43,391 bases of DNA. It comes from Verrucomicrobiaceae bacterium (lineage in GTDB: Bacteria > Pseudomonadota > Gammaproteobacteria > Pseudomonadales > CAMLJR01). Location: positions 1 to 43,391 of the forward strand of contig JAQGNY010000021.1 in NCBI GenBank assembly GCA_028293825.1. Reading direction: 5' to 3'. The notes beneath the pieces were generated by a model, which saw only the letters and a program-made list of their open reading frames with translations, ran no database searches and was not told the origin of the DNA. Within the stretch, counting starts at the first letter, position 1. The number at the start of each line of letters is the position of its first letter. A program made the position numbers and the translations under genes. Below are positions 25,410-33,210 of this stretch, piece after piece.

Positions 25410-26645
25410 TCAAAATCCAGAAAAACGTTTTGCGATGCCGCGACGACGAGCGGCGATTTGCAGCCGACGGCTATCCGCATCGATGCGTTGTATAAAAGGC
25501 GGCAAATTATCTAAAAGAGCCTCGCGCTTTATGCGTTGAATACTTGGCTGCGGTGTGGAATCGGAACCCATCCAGCGACATACGATATAGCCGGACGCAT
25601 AACCCGATGCATCCAACCAATTCGGTACGCCGGGGTCATCGTGCGCTACCACCAGAATGACTTCCCCATCGTATTCGCGAACCGCCTGTTGGTGATTAGT
25701 GCTGGTAAGACGATGTCGATAGTCCATTGTCTCCATCCACCAATTGCCGAATTCAAAATTCCAGTAGCTCGCTTGCCGCGGTGGATACACGCGAATAATT
25801 AATGCTTCATCGGCTGCCAGCGCCCAATACGCAAGAAAAGGTTCGCCGCCCGGTGTCGCATCGATACCGTTATTGGTGAGCTCGCGAAAGGACAGAAATT
25901 CCAGCGGTCGCGCGCGCCAGAGGCTCAATGTCTGATGCCAATAACGCGTCACCTCGCCGAGCCAGTCGGCGGAGCGCCGCAAACCGCTCATCAACGCATC
26001 TGCAGTGAATTCCGGGGCTAGCAGGTCGGCGCCGATTCTCTCGATCCGGGCTCGCATCGGCGTTTCGTTTTCCCAATCGCCGAAAAATTGCCGTATCGTG
26101 ACACGAAGAGTTTTCTCGCTGGTTTGCAGCCAATTACCCGGCTGTGATTCAGGGCTGAGAATAAGCTCGAAATTTCCCGCTGCATCGGCTTGTAGTGCAC
26201 TGGCTACTAGCGTCCCGCTGGCGGCGCCACCCCATGGGGTTATGCCGCTATCGATCGCAGTAAATGCGATGAAAGACGCCGTACCCAAGTTGCCGCTAAC
26301 TCGATACGTTTCTCTGCCATCGATGATCGCGCCCAGATACAACGCATCCGCATTGTCACCACCCTGTTTGCGTCGCCAATCAAAATAATGCGTCAGTTCC
26401 GGGCGCAGCGGATCGGCGTTTTCGTATTGCACGTCGAGCGCCAGCGCGATATTGCGCGCCAACATACGCAGCCCCGCCGCACGATCGAGCGCAGAGGCTG
26501 GCGCGTCTGGATGAAACACCATTTCCTTCGCAGCTTTGAGCCGCTCGCAGAAATCATCCCAGGATTGCTTCAACGCTGCCGATTGTTCAAGCTCCGCGGA
26601 TTGTTTTAACTCTGCCGACTGTTCCACTGTCGATTGCTCGCCCAT
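25410..26645 (-). CDS. DUF1214-like protein
   Basis: About 411 residues, cytoplasmic, no signal peptide. Family traits are YRVSGNLGTASFIAFTA (about residues 110-126) and, near the C-terminus, YWNFEFGNWWMETMDYRHR followed by a TSTNHQQAV segment, the W-x-E-x-M/L-DYR pattern of DUF1214 proteins. The biochemical role is not established. Such genes often stand beside SDR, sulfotransferase-like and P450 genes in lipid or steroid degraders. The ATG at 26645 is chosen because AAGGAG lies eight bases before it; the earlier ATG at 26663 is part of that ribosome-site segment. The N-terminus carries a hexapeptide repeat. It follows the sulfotransferase gene almost directly. Confidence 0.8.
   Translation of the reverse strand: MGEQSTVEQSAELKQSAELEQSAALKQSWDDFCERLKAAKEMVFHPDAPASALDRAAGLRMLARNIALALDVQYENADPLRPELTHYFDWRRKQGGDNADALYLGAIIDGRETYRVSGNLGTASFIAFTAIDSGITPWGGAASGTLVASALQADAAGNFELILSPESQPGNWLQTSEKTLRVTIRQFFGDWENETPMRARIERIGADLLAPEFTADALMSGLRRSADWLGEVTRYWHQTLSLWRARPLEFLSFRELTNNGIDATPGGEPFLAYWALAADEALIIRVYPPRQASYWNFEFGNWWMETMDYRHRLTSTNHQQAVREYDGEVILVVAHDDPGVPNWLDASGYASGYIVCRWMGSDSTPQPSIQRIKREALLDNLPPFIQRIDADSRRLQIAARRRGIAKRFSGF
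26562..26624 (-). repeat. 18-bp repeat encoding a hexapeptide at the DUF1214 N-terminus
   Basis: Residues 8-28 read as consecutive units EQSAEL, KQSAEL, EQSAAL and a final KQS. The underlying 18-bp units are imperfect at DNA level. The stretch is strongly helical and charged, and lies outside the conserved domain. Confidence 0.85.
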
Positions 26646-26665
26646 TGCTTTGCACTCCTTCATTC

Positions 26666-27910
26666 TCAGCCTTCATTGGCGACGCCGTAATAACGCTGAT
26701 AACGGTCATAGCAGACACGAGCATTGCGCCCCACTTCACCCTCAGCAAGTTGATACGGATGCGCACCGAATTTATGCTGCGGCTTAGCCGCCAAATAAGC
26801 GCGAATTTTCTGTTCCACGGCTGCATCAAAAACCAACCCCATCTGCGCATAGAGATCGTGCAGCGTTTCCAACGGGCGTTCGACCATCGCGTCATACAGC
26901 ACGTTAACCATGCGGTCGCGCGGAATAATTCCACGCTCCAATTGATCGATCACGCGATTAAGACCTGCAGCTGTCGCCGCCGGCGTCAGAATTTTTTCAA
27001 AGCTGCTGGTATCGAATAATTTATCACTGCGCATCCACCGCAACGTGCCAACCAGACTGGTGCTGGATGCATTGGAGCGCAACGGATCTCGATGCGCTTG
27101 AATGACGCGCGCGTCGGGAAATTGCGCAAACAACTCCGGTAGATGCCACAGATGCATCGGCGATTTGAGCAGCCAATGTCGACGAGGATTTTTCCACTGC
27201 AATAGTTTCAACAAACGACGGTGATACTGGTAGCCGTAATTCCAGTCGGCGCGCTGAGCAAGCCACTTCACGTAACTGGGCACATCGACGCGCGTGGCGA
27301 GATTTTCTGACATGAACGAATAAATAAATGCTTCACCGCACTCATTCGGCAGACGCGCATCCATTTCATGCATGGCCCTGAACTCGGGAACAGCGCGGTT
27401 GTAAATCGTCAGATAGCGCTGCGCCTGTTCAATACGTGCGTCGCTGTAATAATTAGCGGCATCAGGCGGCGGACACGGCAGCACGATCTCCCAACTCAGC
27501 AGCGCGCCAAAACGCGAATCGTTGGCCAGCAGCTCGAACAAAATAGACGTACCCGAGCGCGGCAAGCCAATAATAATTACCGGCGCGACCACCACTTCAG
27601 CATTGATTTCCGGGTGTCGCTTATACGTATCCTCAATCTGCAGACGCACCTTCAGCGCGCGCAGCAATTCATCGCGGGTGTAAAGCCGTCCAAATAAATT
27701 AAGTTCGGCTTCCTCGTTGAGTGCTTTCAACAGAACAACAAATGGTTCGCGCCAACGATCATCGCCAAAATCAAATAAACCCAGTGCATGACAGGCCGTA
27801 TGGATAAGTTCGTCAGCGTCGAGCGGCACGACATCGGAAATAGAAAGTACGTCGGCTTCTGCGTTTAATCGCTGCAGCCATTCGGGACGCGGCGCGGCTT
27901 TCCAGCTCAT
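26666..27910 (-). CDS. Sulfotransferase family protein
   Basis: 414 residues. The PAPS 5'-phosphosulfate loop appears as IIGLPRSGTSILFELL (about residues 113-128). The 3'-phosphate-binding strand and Arg are in VIQAHRDPLRSNASS (about 266-280). A helical N-terminal part of about 100 residues and the bacterial Sulfotransfer_3-like core agree with family length. Such enzymes would put sulfate on hydroxyls, but many bacterial members are uncharacterised and may act on other substrates. GGAG lies six bases before the ATG. It sits between the P450 and DUF1214-like genes, suggesting a step on the hydroxylated P450 product or a related intermediate. Confidence 0.88.
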   Translation of the reverse strand: MSWKAAPRPEWLQRLNAEADVLSISDVVPLDADELIHTACHALGLFDFGDDRWREPFVVLLKALNEEAELNLFGRLYTRDELLRALKVRLQIEDTYKRHPEINAEVVVAPVIIIGLPRSGTSILFELLANDSRFGALLSWEIVLPCPPPDAANYYSDARIEQAQRYLTIYNRAVPEFRAMHEMDARLPNECGEAFIYSFMSENLATRVDVPSYVKWLAQRADWNYGYQYHRRLLKLLQWKNPRRHWLLKSPMHLWHLPELFAQFPDARVIQAHRDPLRSNASSTSLVGTLRWMRSDKLFDTSSFEKILTPAATAAGLNRVIDQLERGIIPRDRMVNVLYDAMVERPLETLHDLYAQMGLVFDAAVEQKIRAYLAAKPQHKFGAHPYQLAEGEVGRNARVCYDRYQRYYGVANEG

Positions 27911-28028
27911 CCAATACTCCAGCTATTTTAATTATTGAAAGTCGCAGGCACTAAATAAGCATTGCCCGCGATAGCCAATTACTGGGTACGACTGATACTA
28001 AAAAATTTATTCCCACTGGTGGTGCCGT

Positions 28029-29252
28029 TTACTTATTCCACACCAACGGCAACTTATCCGGCTGCATAACGCCACCCAGATGGGTCAACACTTTTGCATC
28101 CGGCGCCATTTGAAATTGCGGAATCGCAGCAAGAAATTCCTGCATGGCGATGACTAATTCGCGCCGCGCCAGTGGCGCGCCGACACAGCGGTGAATGCCA
28201 CTGCCGAACGTGACATGGCGAGGATTTCGATCAAGCAGCACTTCGTTAGGCCTGTCGAAAATATCCGGATCGCGATTGACCACCGTAGTCGGCATCGCCA
28301 CTTTATCCCCAGGCATTAATTGCACGCCGCCCATTTGAACCGGCTTGATACAGGTGCGAAATGTCGTTACCGCCGCGTAGGCGCGCAACAATTCTTCGAT
28401 CGCCGTAGGAATCAAATCAGGCTGCGCGCGCAGTAGAGCTTGATGCGCTTGGTTCTCCGCTAAATGGCGAAAGTGCCAGGCCATGTTGGTAGTGACGGTA
28501 TCCATACCGCCGATAAACAAGTTGAAACAGAACCCGAATAATTCGTCATCGGTGAGCTTGCGCCCGTCGATCTCAGCAGTAACGCCATAGCTGATCAAAT
28601 CGTCAACCGGATTGGCGCGCCGCTTATTAATCTCGCTCCATAAATAGTCTTTAACGGAGCGCGTCGCATCGGCGATTTTGGCCAGATCAGGTTCGTGGAT
28701 CAGACCGTTTTCCCACTCCAGGAATTGCTCAACATTACTCATTGGCAAACCCATCAATTCGAGAAATACGGCAATGGGAAAACGAAAGGCGAAATCCTGC
28801 ATGAAATCGCATTCGCCACGGTGTTTGAATTGGTCGATGTAAAGCCGGGCCAGTTCACGCACCCGCATTTCCAACGCCGCCATTTTTCGCGGTGTAAATA
28901 AGGGATTCATCATGCCGCGATAAAGACCGTGCATCGGCGGATCGGTTTCCACCGGCACCGAGCTCCACGTATCGCCGAGCAGTTTTGAAAACGGCGAAAA
29001 ATCCTTGGTGGTGAAATGCTCGTTATCCATGTAAATCGCCTGCACGTCTTTCGCGCGGCGAAAAACCCACGCCGGCTGATAGCCCGGATAGGCGTTCAGC
29101 GAATAGATAACTTCCGGACCATCGTGAATTGCCGGAACCATACGGTGAAATGGATTCTCGTAAGTAACGGCGCCTAGATAGAGAGGATATTCTCCAACCA
29201 TATGGGCGGGAACGTGGGCAGGAATCTGTACGACTGCTGTTGCTTGATTCAT
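28029..29252 (-). CDS. Cytochrome P450 of CYP101-like type
   Basis: 407 residues from the ATG at 29252, chosen because AGGTGA lies five bases upstream; a GTG three codons earlier overlaps it. Soluble bacterial class I P450. The acid-alcohol pair D251-T252 is in GGMDT, ExxR is E287-R290, and heme-ligand C356 is in FGSGIHRCVG. These numbers nearly equal those of P450cam. Further likeness to that protein is seen in PAHVPAHMV at the N-terminus, the LARRE segment after the heme loop and LPLVW at the C-terminus. It should hydroxylate a compact hydrophobic, possibly terpenoid, substrate. P450s of this type need a ferredoxin and reductase; none is in the window. CTATTT-TTT-AAATAG (29262-29276) lies just upstream. 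Confidence 0.92.
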   Translation of the reverse strand: MNQATAVVQIPAHVPAHMVGEYPLYLGAVTYENPFHRMVPAIHDGPEVIYSLNAYPGYQPAWVFRRAKDVQAIYMDNEHFTTKDFSPFSKLLGDTWSSVPVETDPPMHGLYRGMMNPLFTPRKMAALEMRVRELARLYIDQFKHRGECDFMQDFAFRFPIAVFLELMGLPMSNVEQFLEWENGLIHEPDLAKIADATRSVKDYLWSEINKRRANPVDDLISYGVTAEIDGRKLTDDELFGFCFNLFIGGMDTVTTNMAWHFRHLAENQAHQALLRAQPDLIPTAIEELLRAYAAVTTFRTCIKPVQMGGVQLMPGDKVAMPTTVVNRDPDIFDRPNEVLLDRNPRHVTFGSGIHRCVGAPLARRELVIAMQEFLAAIPQFQMAPDAKVLTHLGGVMQPDKLPLVWNK

Positions 29253-29342
29253 CGGGTTCACCTATTTTTTAAATAGCAATCTGGTTTTATTTTTTTAAAA
29301 ATTCATCTTTAGTTAATCAAAAAAAATACCAAAAAATTAAAT

Positions 29343-29382
29343 GCCGAAGCTTTAATTCACAATTTTGTATCACTGCTTCGGC
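29343..29382 (-). terminator. Terminator-like hairpin between SDR and P450 genes
   Basis: GCCGAAGC (29343-29350) and GCTTCGGC (29375-29382) form a perfect 8-bp stem with a 24-base loop. On the minus strand it is followed by ATTTAATTTTTTGG and a longer T-run. It sits inside the co-directional run, so it may end or attenuate the SDR transcript before the P450 gene. Confidence 0.6.
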
Positions 29383-29531
29383 TAACAAAATTATCGAAAC
29401 AGCACTCTGTTCGCCGCCTGAATTCAAATAAATGGTCTGCAGCAAAGCATTGCCTTGCGCCAAAACCTTGCGTGAATAACTCATCGCCGTCATCACGATG
29501 CACCGCGGCTGCGACGCATGGCAATGCGACT

Positions 29532-30317
29532 TCAGGCGCGCATAAAGAAACCGCCGTCAACTTGCATCGTCATACCCGTCACAAAGTCGGATTCGCTGCT
29601 CGCCAGAAAAATCGCTACGGGGGCACAGTCTTTTTCCGGGTTGCCGAAGCGACGCAAAGGCACCTGCGCGATGGTGCCGTCAAAACTGGTTGGGGCGGTT
29701 TCGTAAGCTTCTTGCAGCGCCTCGGTCAGCATGATCGGATTGATCACATTCACATTGATATTCAGCGGACCCCATTCGCGCGCGGCGGTGCGCGATAGCG
29801 AGCGCACGGCTTCCTTGGTCATGTTGTAGGCCATGCCGCCTTCCAGATTTATCTGCGCCTGCGGCGAACCGAAGTTGATGATCTTGCCGCCGTGTTTGCT
29901 CAAATGCGGAAACGCCGCCTTCATCGCCCACAGTGTCGACATAAAGCCGGAACGAAATGTGAATTCGAGAATCTCTTCGTCGAAATCCTGAATCGGCACA
30001 TAGACCGGCGCGTGTGTGAGCGCGCCTTCTTTGCCGAAGCCCTGCGCGTTATTGACCAAAATATCGATCGAGCCGAATGTCTGCGCGGCCTGTTCGATCA
30101 TTGCGAAAACCTGTTCGCGCTGGGCTACGTCGCAGGTGACACCGAGCGCGGTACCGCCCGCTGTTTCGATTTCCTTAACCACACTTATGACCGTGGCCGC
30201 CGTGCGCGAAGCGACTACCACTTTCGCGCCTTCAGCGGCGTAGGCCACTGCGATGGCGCGACCGATTCCCCGGCCCGCACCAGTGACAACTGCCACTTTT
30301 CCAGTCAACTTTCCCAT
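29532..30317 (-). CDS. Short-chain dehydrogenase/reductase
   Basis: 261 residues, classical SDR. TGAGRGIG (12-19), NNAQ at 89-92 in place of NNAG, Ser151 in NFGSPQA, and Y164-x3-K168 in MAYNMTKEA. Arg38 after beta-2 suggests NADP. C-terminal QVDGGFFM is the usual SDR end. GGAG stands seven bases before the ATG. Only 37 bases separate it from the upstream SDR gene, so they are co-transcribed. The catalytic triad is complete, so it is presumably an active alcohol/ketone oxidoreductase of the catabolic cluster; substrate not readable. Confidence 0.92.
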   Translation of the reverse strand: MGKLTGKVAVVTGAGRGIGRAIAVAYAAEGAKVVVASRTAATVISVVKEIETAGGTALGVTCDVAQREQVFAMIEQAAQTFGSIDILVNNAQGFGKEGALTHAPVYVPIQDFDEEILEFTFRSGFMSTLWAMKAAFPHLSKHGGKIINFGSPQAQINLEGGMAYNMTKEAVRSLSRTAAREWGPLNINVNVINPIMLTEALQEAYETAPTSFDGTIAQVPLRRFGNPEKDCAPVAIFLASSESDFVTGMTMQVDGGFFMRA

Positions 30318-30354
30318 GTTTTTCTCCGCTCATTGATGACGTCTCGACGTCGGG

Positions 30355-31164
30355 CTAGTAGTACGTTTCCATATTGCCGCCGTCGACCACCATGTACTGC
30401 CCGGTGATGTAGCCTGCATTTTGCGAGCATAGAAAAGCGGCGAGAGCGGAAACTTCCTCGGGACGCCCGAAGCGTTTCAGCGGAATGCGTTTCAAGAGAT
30501 CGGCCATGAACGCCTCGAAAGAAAGCCCGGCGTTGTCGGCACATTGCTGAAAGAACGCGTCGTAACTTTCGCCAGTTTCAATAAAGCCCGGTGGAATCGT
30601 ATTGACTGTTATCCCGAACGGGCCGAGCTCATCGGCCAAGCTGCGACTCAACCCGAGCGCGGCTGGACGGTGCGTATTGGCCAGCACATAGCTGAAGTTG
30701 GCGGTCGTCATACGCACGGGCCATTTGGCACAACCCGAACCGATCGTGACGATGCGGCCCCAGCGTTTTTCTTTCATGCCCGGTACCACTGCGCGGGCAA
30801 AATGGGCGAACCCCTTCACGACGTATGCGTAGGCCAGATCAAAATCGTCGTCGGTGTATTCGTTGAAACCACCCGGCGGCGGTGCCACCGGCGAATAAAT
30901 CGCAATATCCGGCAGACCAAACGCTGCTTTCGCTTGCTCGATCATCTTTGGATAATCGGAGAACACGGTCAGATCAGCCGAAACACCGATGGCCTGCCCA
31001 CCTGCGTTTTTGATTGCCGCCACCGTATCGTCGATCTTCTGCTGACCGCGCGCTGCGACCACTACCCTGCAGCCGGCGCGGCCCAAGTCTTCGGAAATGG
31101 CGCGGCCGATGCCATGCGAACCGCCGGTCACCAGCGCCACTTTGTTTGCTATACCAAGATCCAC
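30355..31164 (-). CDS. Divergent SDR family protein lacking the catalytic Lys
   Basis: 269 residues. It keeps the cofactor loop TGGSHGIG (13-20) and Ser143 in TIGSGCAK, but NNAG is replaced by IYSPVAPP. The catalytic segment reads SYVLANTHRPAAL, giving Tyr159 followed by Asn163 where classical SDRs have Lys. The position also carries Arg three residues later, a pattern seen in a side branch of the family, so it may use altered chemistry or be non-catalytic. The start codon is GTG at 31164, supported by GAGGAA six bases upstream; there is no better ATG. It lies between two SDR genes with complete triads. Confidence 0.88.
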   Translation of the reverse strand: MDLGIANKVALVTGGSHGIGRAISEDLGRAGCRVVVAARGQQKIDDTVAAIKNAGGQAIGVSADLTVFSDYPKMIEQAKAAFGLPDIAIYSPVAPPPGGFNEYTDDDFDLAYAYVVKGFAHFARAVVPGMKEKRWGRIVTIGSGCAKWPVRMTTANFSYVLANTHRPAALGLSRSLADELGPFGITVNTIPPGFIETGESYDAFFQQCADNAGLSFEAFMADLLKRIPLKRFGRPEEVSALAAFLCSQNAGYITGQYMVVDGGNMETYY

Positions 31165-31290
31165 AATCTATTCCTCGTTCACCGGACTAATTTCAACAAT
31201 CCTGATTTTTATTGGCAGGACTATTTTCGCGACCAAAGCCAGCGACAACGTGTACTTCAAGAGAGGATGGTCGCGACCACCGCGGTTCTT

Positions 31291-32064
31291 TCAGCCATAG
31301 AAATGACTCCCGCCGTTCGCATGCCAGACCTGGCCATGGATATAGCCAGCGTCCTCGGACAGCAGAAACGTGATGGTGCTGGCGAGGTCATCGGGGCGCC
31401 CGAAGCGGCGCACGGTGGTCAGCATCAGCCACTTCTGCTTAAAGTCTTCCGGCATCTGTTCGATCGCCGTGGCGCTCAGCACGATGCCTGGCGCCACGCT
31501 GTTGCACCGCACGCCTTCCGGTCCCCAGCGCAATGCGATGTGCCGCGTGAGCGCGGCCACTGCCGCTTTGGATGCCGCATAAGCCGGGCGCGTGTCTTCG
31601 CCGATATTCGCTGCCTCCGATGCCACGTTGACGATGGCACCACCGCTGCCCTGCCTAACGAAATTGCGAATCGCCGCCTGGCAGGTCAATGCGTAGCCGA
31701 TCACATTGACGCGAAAGGTGCGCTGCCATATTTCGACTGACATGCCGAGCAAATCGGTATCGGCGCCCATCGTCTGCGGCGACAAATCGGCGCCAACATT
31801 AGCCAGACCGTCGATGCCGCCGAACTCGGAGACACAAGCGGCAATCAGTGCCTCCGTAGAATGCTGTTCGGCCAGATCGAAATGGACGGCCTTGGCAACT
31901 CCACCGCCGCTGGCGATGCGTTCGGCCGTAGCCATTGCGCCGGCTAAATTGATGTCGCCAACGATGATGCGCGCACCCTCGCCGGCCAGTCGCTCGGCCG
32001 TGGCGGCGCCAATACCCGAACCGCCGCCGGCAACCACCATCCGTTTACCTTGAAGTCCCTTCAT
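31291..32064 (-). CDS. Short-chain dehydrogenase/reductase, first gene of the cluster
   Basis: 257 residues from ATG at 32064; GAGGG lies about nine bases upstream, while an in-frame TTG at 32079 overlaps that site and is rejected. AGGGSGIG (12-19) is the cofactor loop, Asp37 in VGDIN suggests NAD, Ser149 is in NVASEAA, and Y162-x3-K166 is in AYAASKAA. NNAG is altered to NVGA. C-terminal HANGGSHFYG is SDR-like. It is first in the leftward run, about 60 bases from the predicted transcription start, and would be the most tightly controlled gene. Substrate unknown. Confidence 0.92.
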   Translation of the reverse strand: MKGLQGKRMVVAGGGSGIGAATAERLAGEGARIIVGDINLAGAMATAERIASGGGVAKAVHFDLAEQHSTEALIAACVSEFGGIDGLANVGADLSPQTMGADTDLLGMSVEIWQRTFRVNVIGYALTCQAAIRNFVRQGSGGAIVNVASEAANIGEDTRPAYAASKAAVAALTRHIALRWGPEGVRCNSVAPGIVLSATAIEQMPEDFKQKWLMLTTVRRFGRPDDLASTITFLLSEDAGYIHGQVWHANGGSHFYG

Positions 32065-32112
32065 CGATCCCGCCCTCAAATAATTAGTGTTATTGACTAG
32101 CTGAGGATTTAT

Positions 32113-32159
32113 TTAACGCAGTGCGTTAATACTATAAAGCTGATAATGTGTCAGCTCAA
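32113..32159 (-). promoter_or_regulatory. Promoter and TetR-type operator of the SDR/P450 cluster
   Basis: On the minus strand, TTGAGC (-35, 32159-32154), a 17-base spacer and TATAGT (-10, 32136-32131) form a near-consensus sigma-70 promoter reading into the SDR gene. TTAACGCA-G-TGCGTTAA (32113-32129), a perfect 17-bp palindrome, covers the expected start point, a good place for repression. A second inverted repeat, AGCTGA and TCAGCT (32138-32156), fills the spacer. The divergent TetR-type gene is the likely binder. Confidence 0.75.
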
Positions 32160-32346
32160 TAGCTAATTAGATTTAATTAATGTCGCGGTTTAATTAAAGA
32201 CTAGGGGATAGGTTGCGACTCATTGTCTTCGCCACATCGCCTTCGATTATGGATCTCGTCCGACAAAACGCTGACACGCTCCTTCGACGAATTACGTAAA
32301 GCTTGCATCCTGTAAACTGCCGTATCCTCACTTTTACGCTGCAAAT

Positions 32347-33036
32347 ATGCCTGCCATCAGCGGACCTGTTATGCCGACAACCATTAACAACCTGCGCAAA
32401 GACTATTCCGAGGGTGCGTGGCAATTGATGGTCGCCGCTGAAAAACTATTCGGACAGCGCGGTATAGAAAGTGTATCGCTGCGCGAAATTGCCGCAGCGG
32501 CGAATCATGCCAACACTTCCGCAGTGGCATATCACTTTGGATCGAAAGAAAATCTGGTTCAGGCTGTATTTGAAATGCGCCTCCCCGCTTTGGATGCGGC
32601 CCGCGCGCGGCGCTTAGCCGAGGCCCGTGCCGCAGGGCCACTGTCGATGCGCACATTAGTGACGGTAATGCTGCTGCCGATACTCGAAGAATTTAACGCG
32701 CAGGATCTTGAAAATTTCGCGCTGTTTATGACGAGGCTTGCGCAGCGCCACAGCGCCGAACAAGCATTTTTTCAGGCCACGGATATTGTTCCCGCTTCGG
32801 TTGAAATTATTGGAGAGCTCGCAAAACAGCTTAAACACCTGCCGCAAGAAGCCTTGGGAATTCGCCTGCGCCTGGGCACCGATCTGTTCCTCGACAGTGT
32901 GGCGGAACATAAATATGTCGAGGACTCGTCGACAAATCCATATTTGGACGAGGCGGGATTTTGGGACGATATTCTGAATCTGGTTGTAGCGGTGATGGAG
33001 GCGCCGCTTACAGCGCGGTTAAAACCTTGTACGTGA
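32347..33036 (+). CDS. TetR-family transcriptional regulator
   Basis: 229 residues or 221 if the second Met (32371) is the start. The N-terminal TetR helix-turn-helix is clear: AAEKLFGQRGIESVSLREIA then AAANHANTSAVAYHFGSKEN (about residues 30-75). The C-terminal ligand-binding part is helical and unrecognised. It diverges from the SDR/P450 run, with the palindromic operator in the 282-base gap, so it probably represses that run and perhaps itself until a pathway compound binds. No strong ribosome site decides between the two starts. Confidence 0.92.
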   Translation: MPAISGPVMPTTINNLRKDYSEGAWQLMVAAEKLFGQRGIESVSLREIAAAANHANTSAVAYHFGSKENLVQAVFEMRLPALDAARARRLAEARAAGPLSMRTLVTVMLLPILEEFNAQDLENFALFMTRLAQRHSAEQAFFQATDIVPASVEIIGELAKQLKHLPQEALGIRLRLGTDLFLDSVAEHKYVEDSSTNPYLDEAGFWDDILNLVVAVMEAPLTARLKPCT

Positions 33037-33210
33037 TTGGGCATAAAACGGCGCGGATATTTATGTTCTTTGTTATACAGACGATTCAGACATAGAGTCC
33101 CTGTCCTTTACTCTTTTTACAGGCAGGGGCCATTCGATAAAACACGCCGACAAATGGAATGTCGGCCGCCAACGGTGAGCACTTAATTTCTCCCCGTCAT
33201 CGCCAAACGC

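Noticed and set aside
30544-31740. Long plus-strand open frame of about 398 codons opposite two SDR genes
   Set aside because: It is antisense to two clear SDR genes with intact motifs; His/Arg/Cys-rich composition is typical of a shadow frame.
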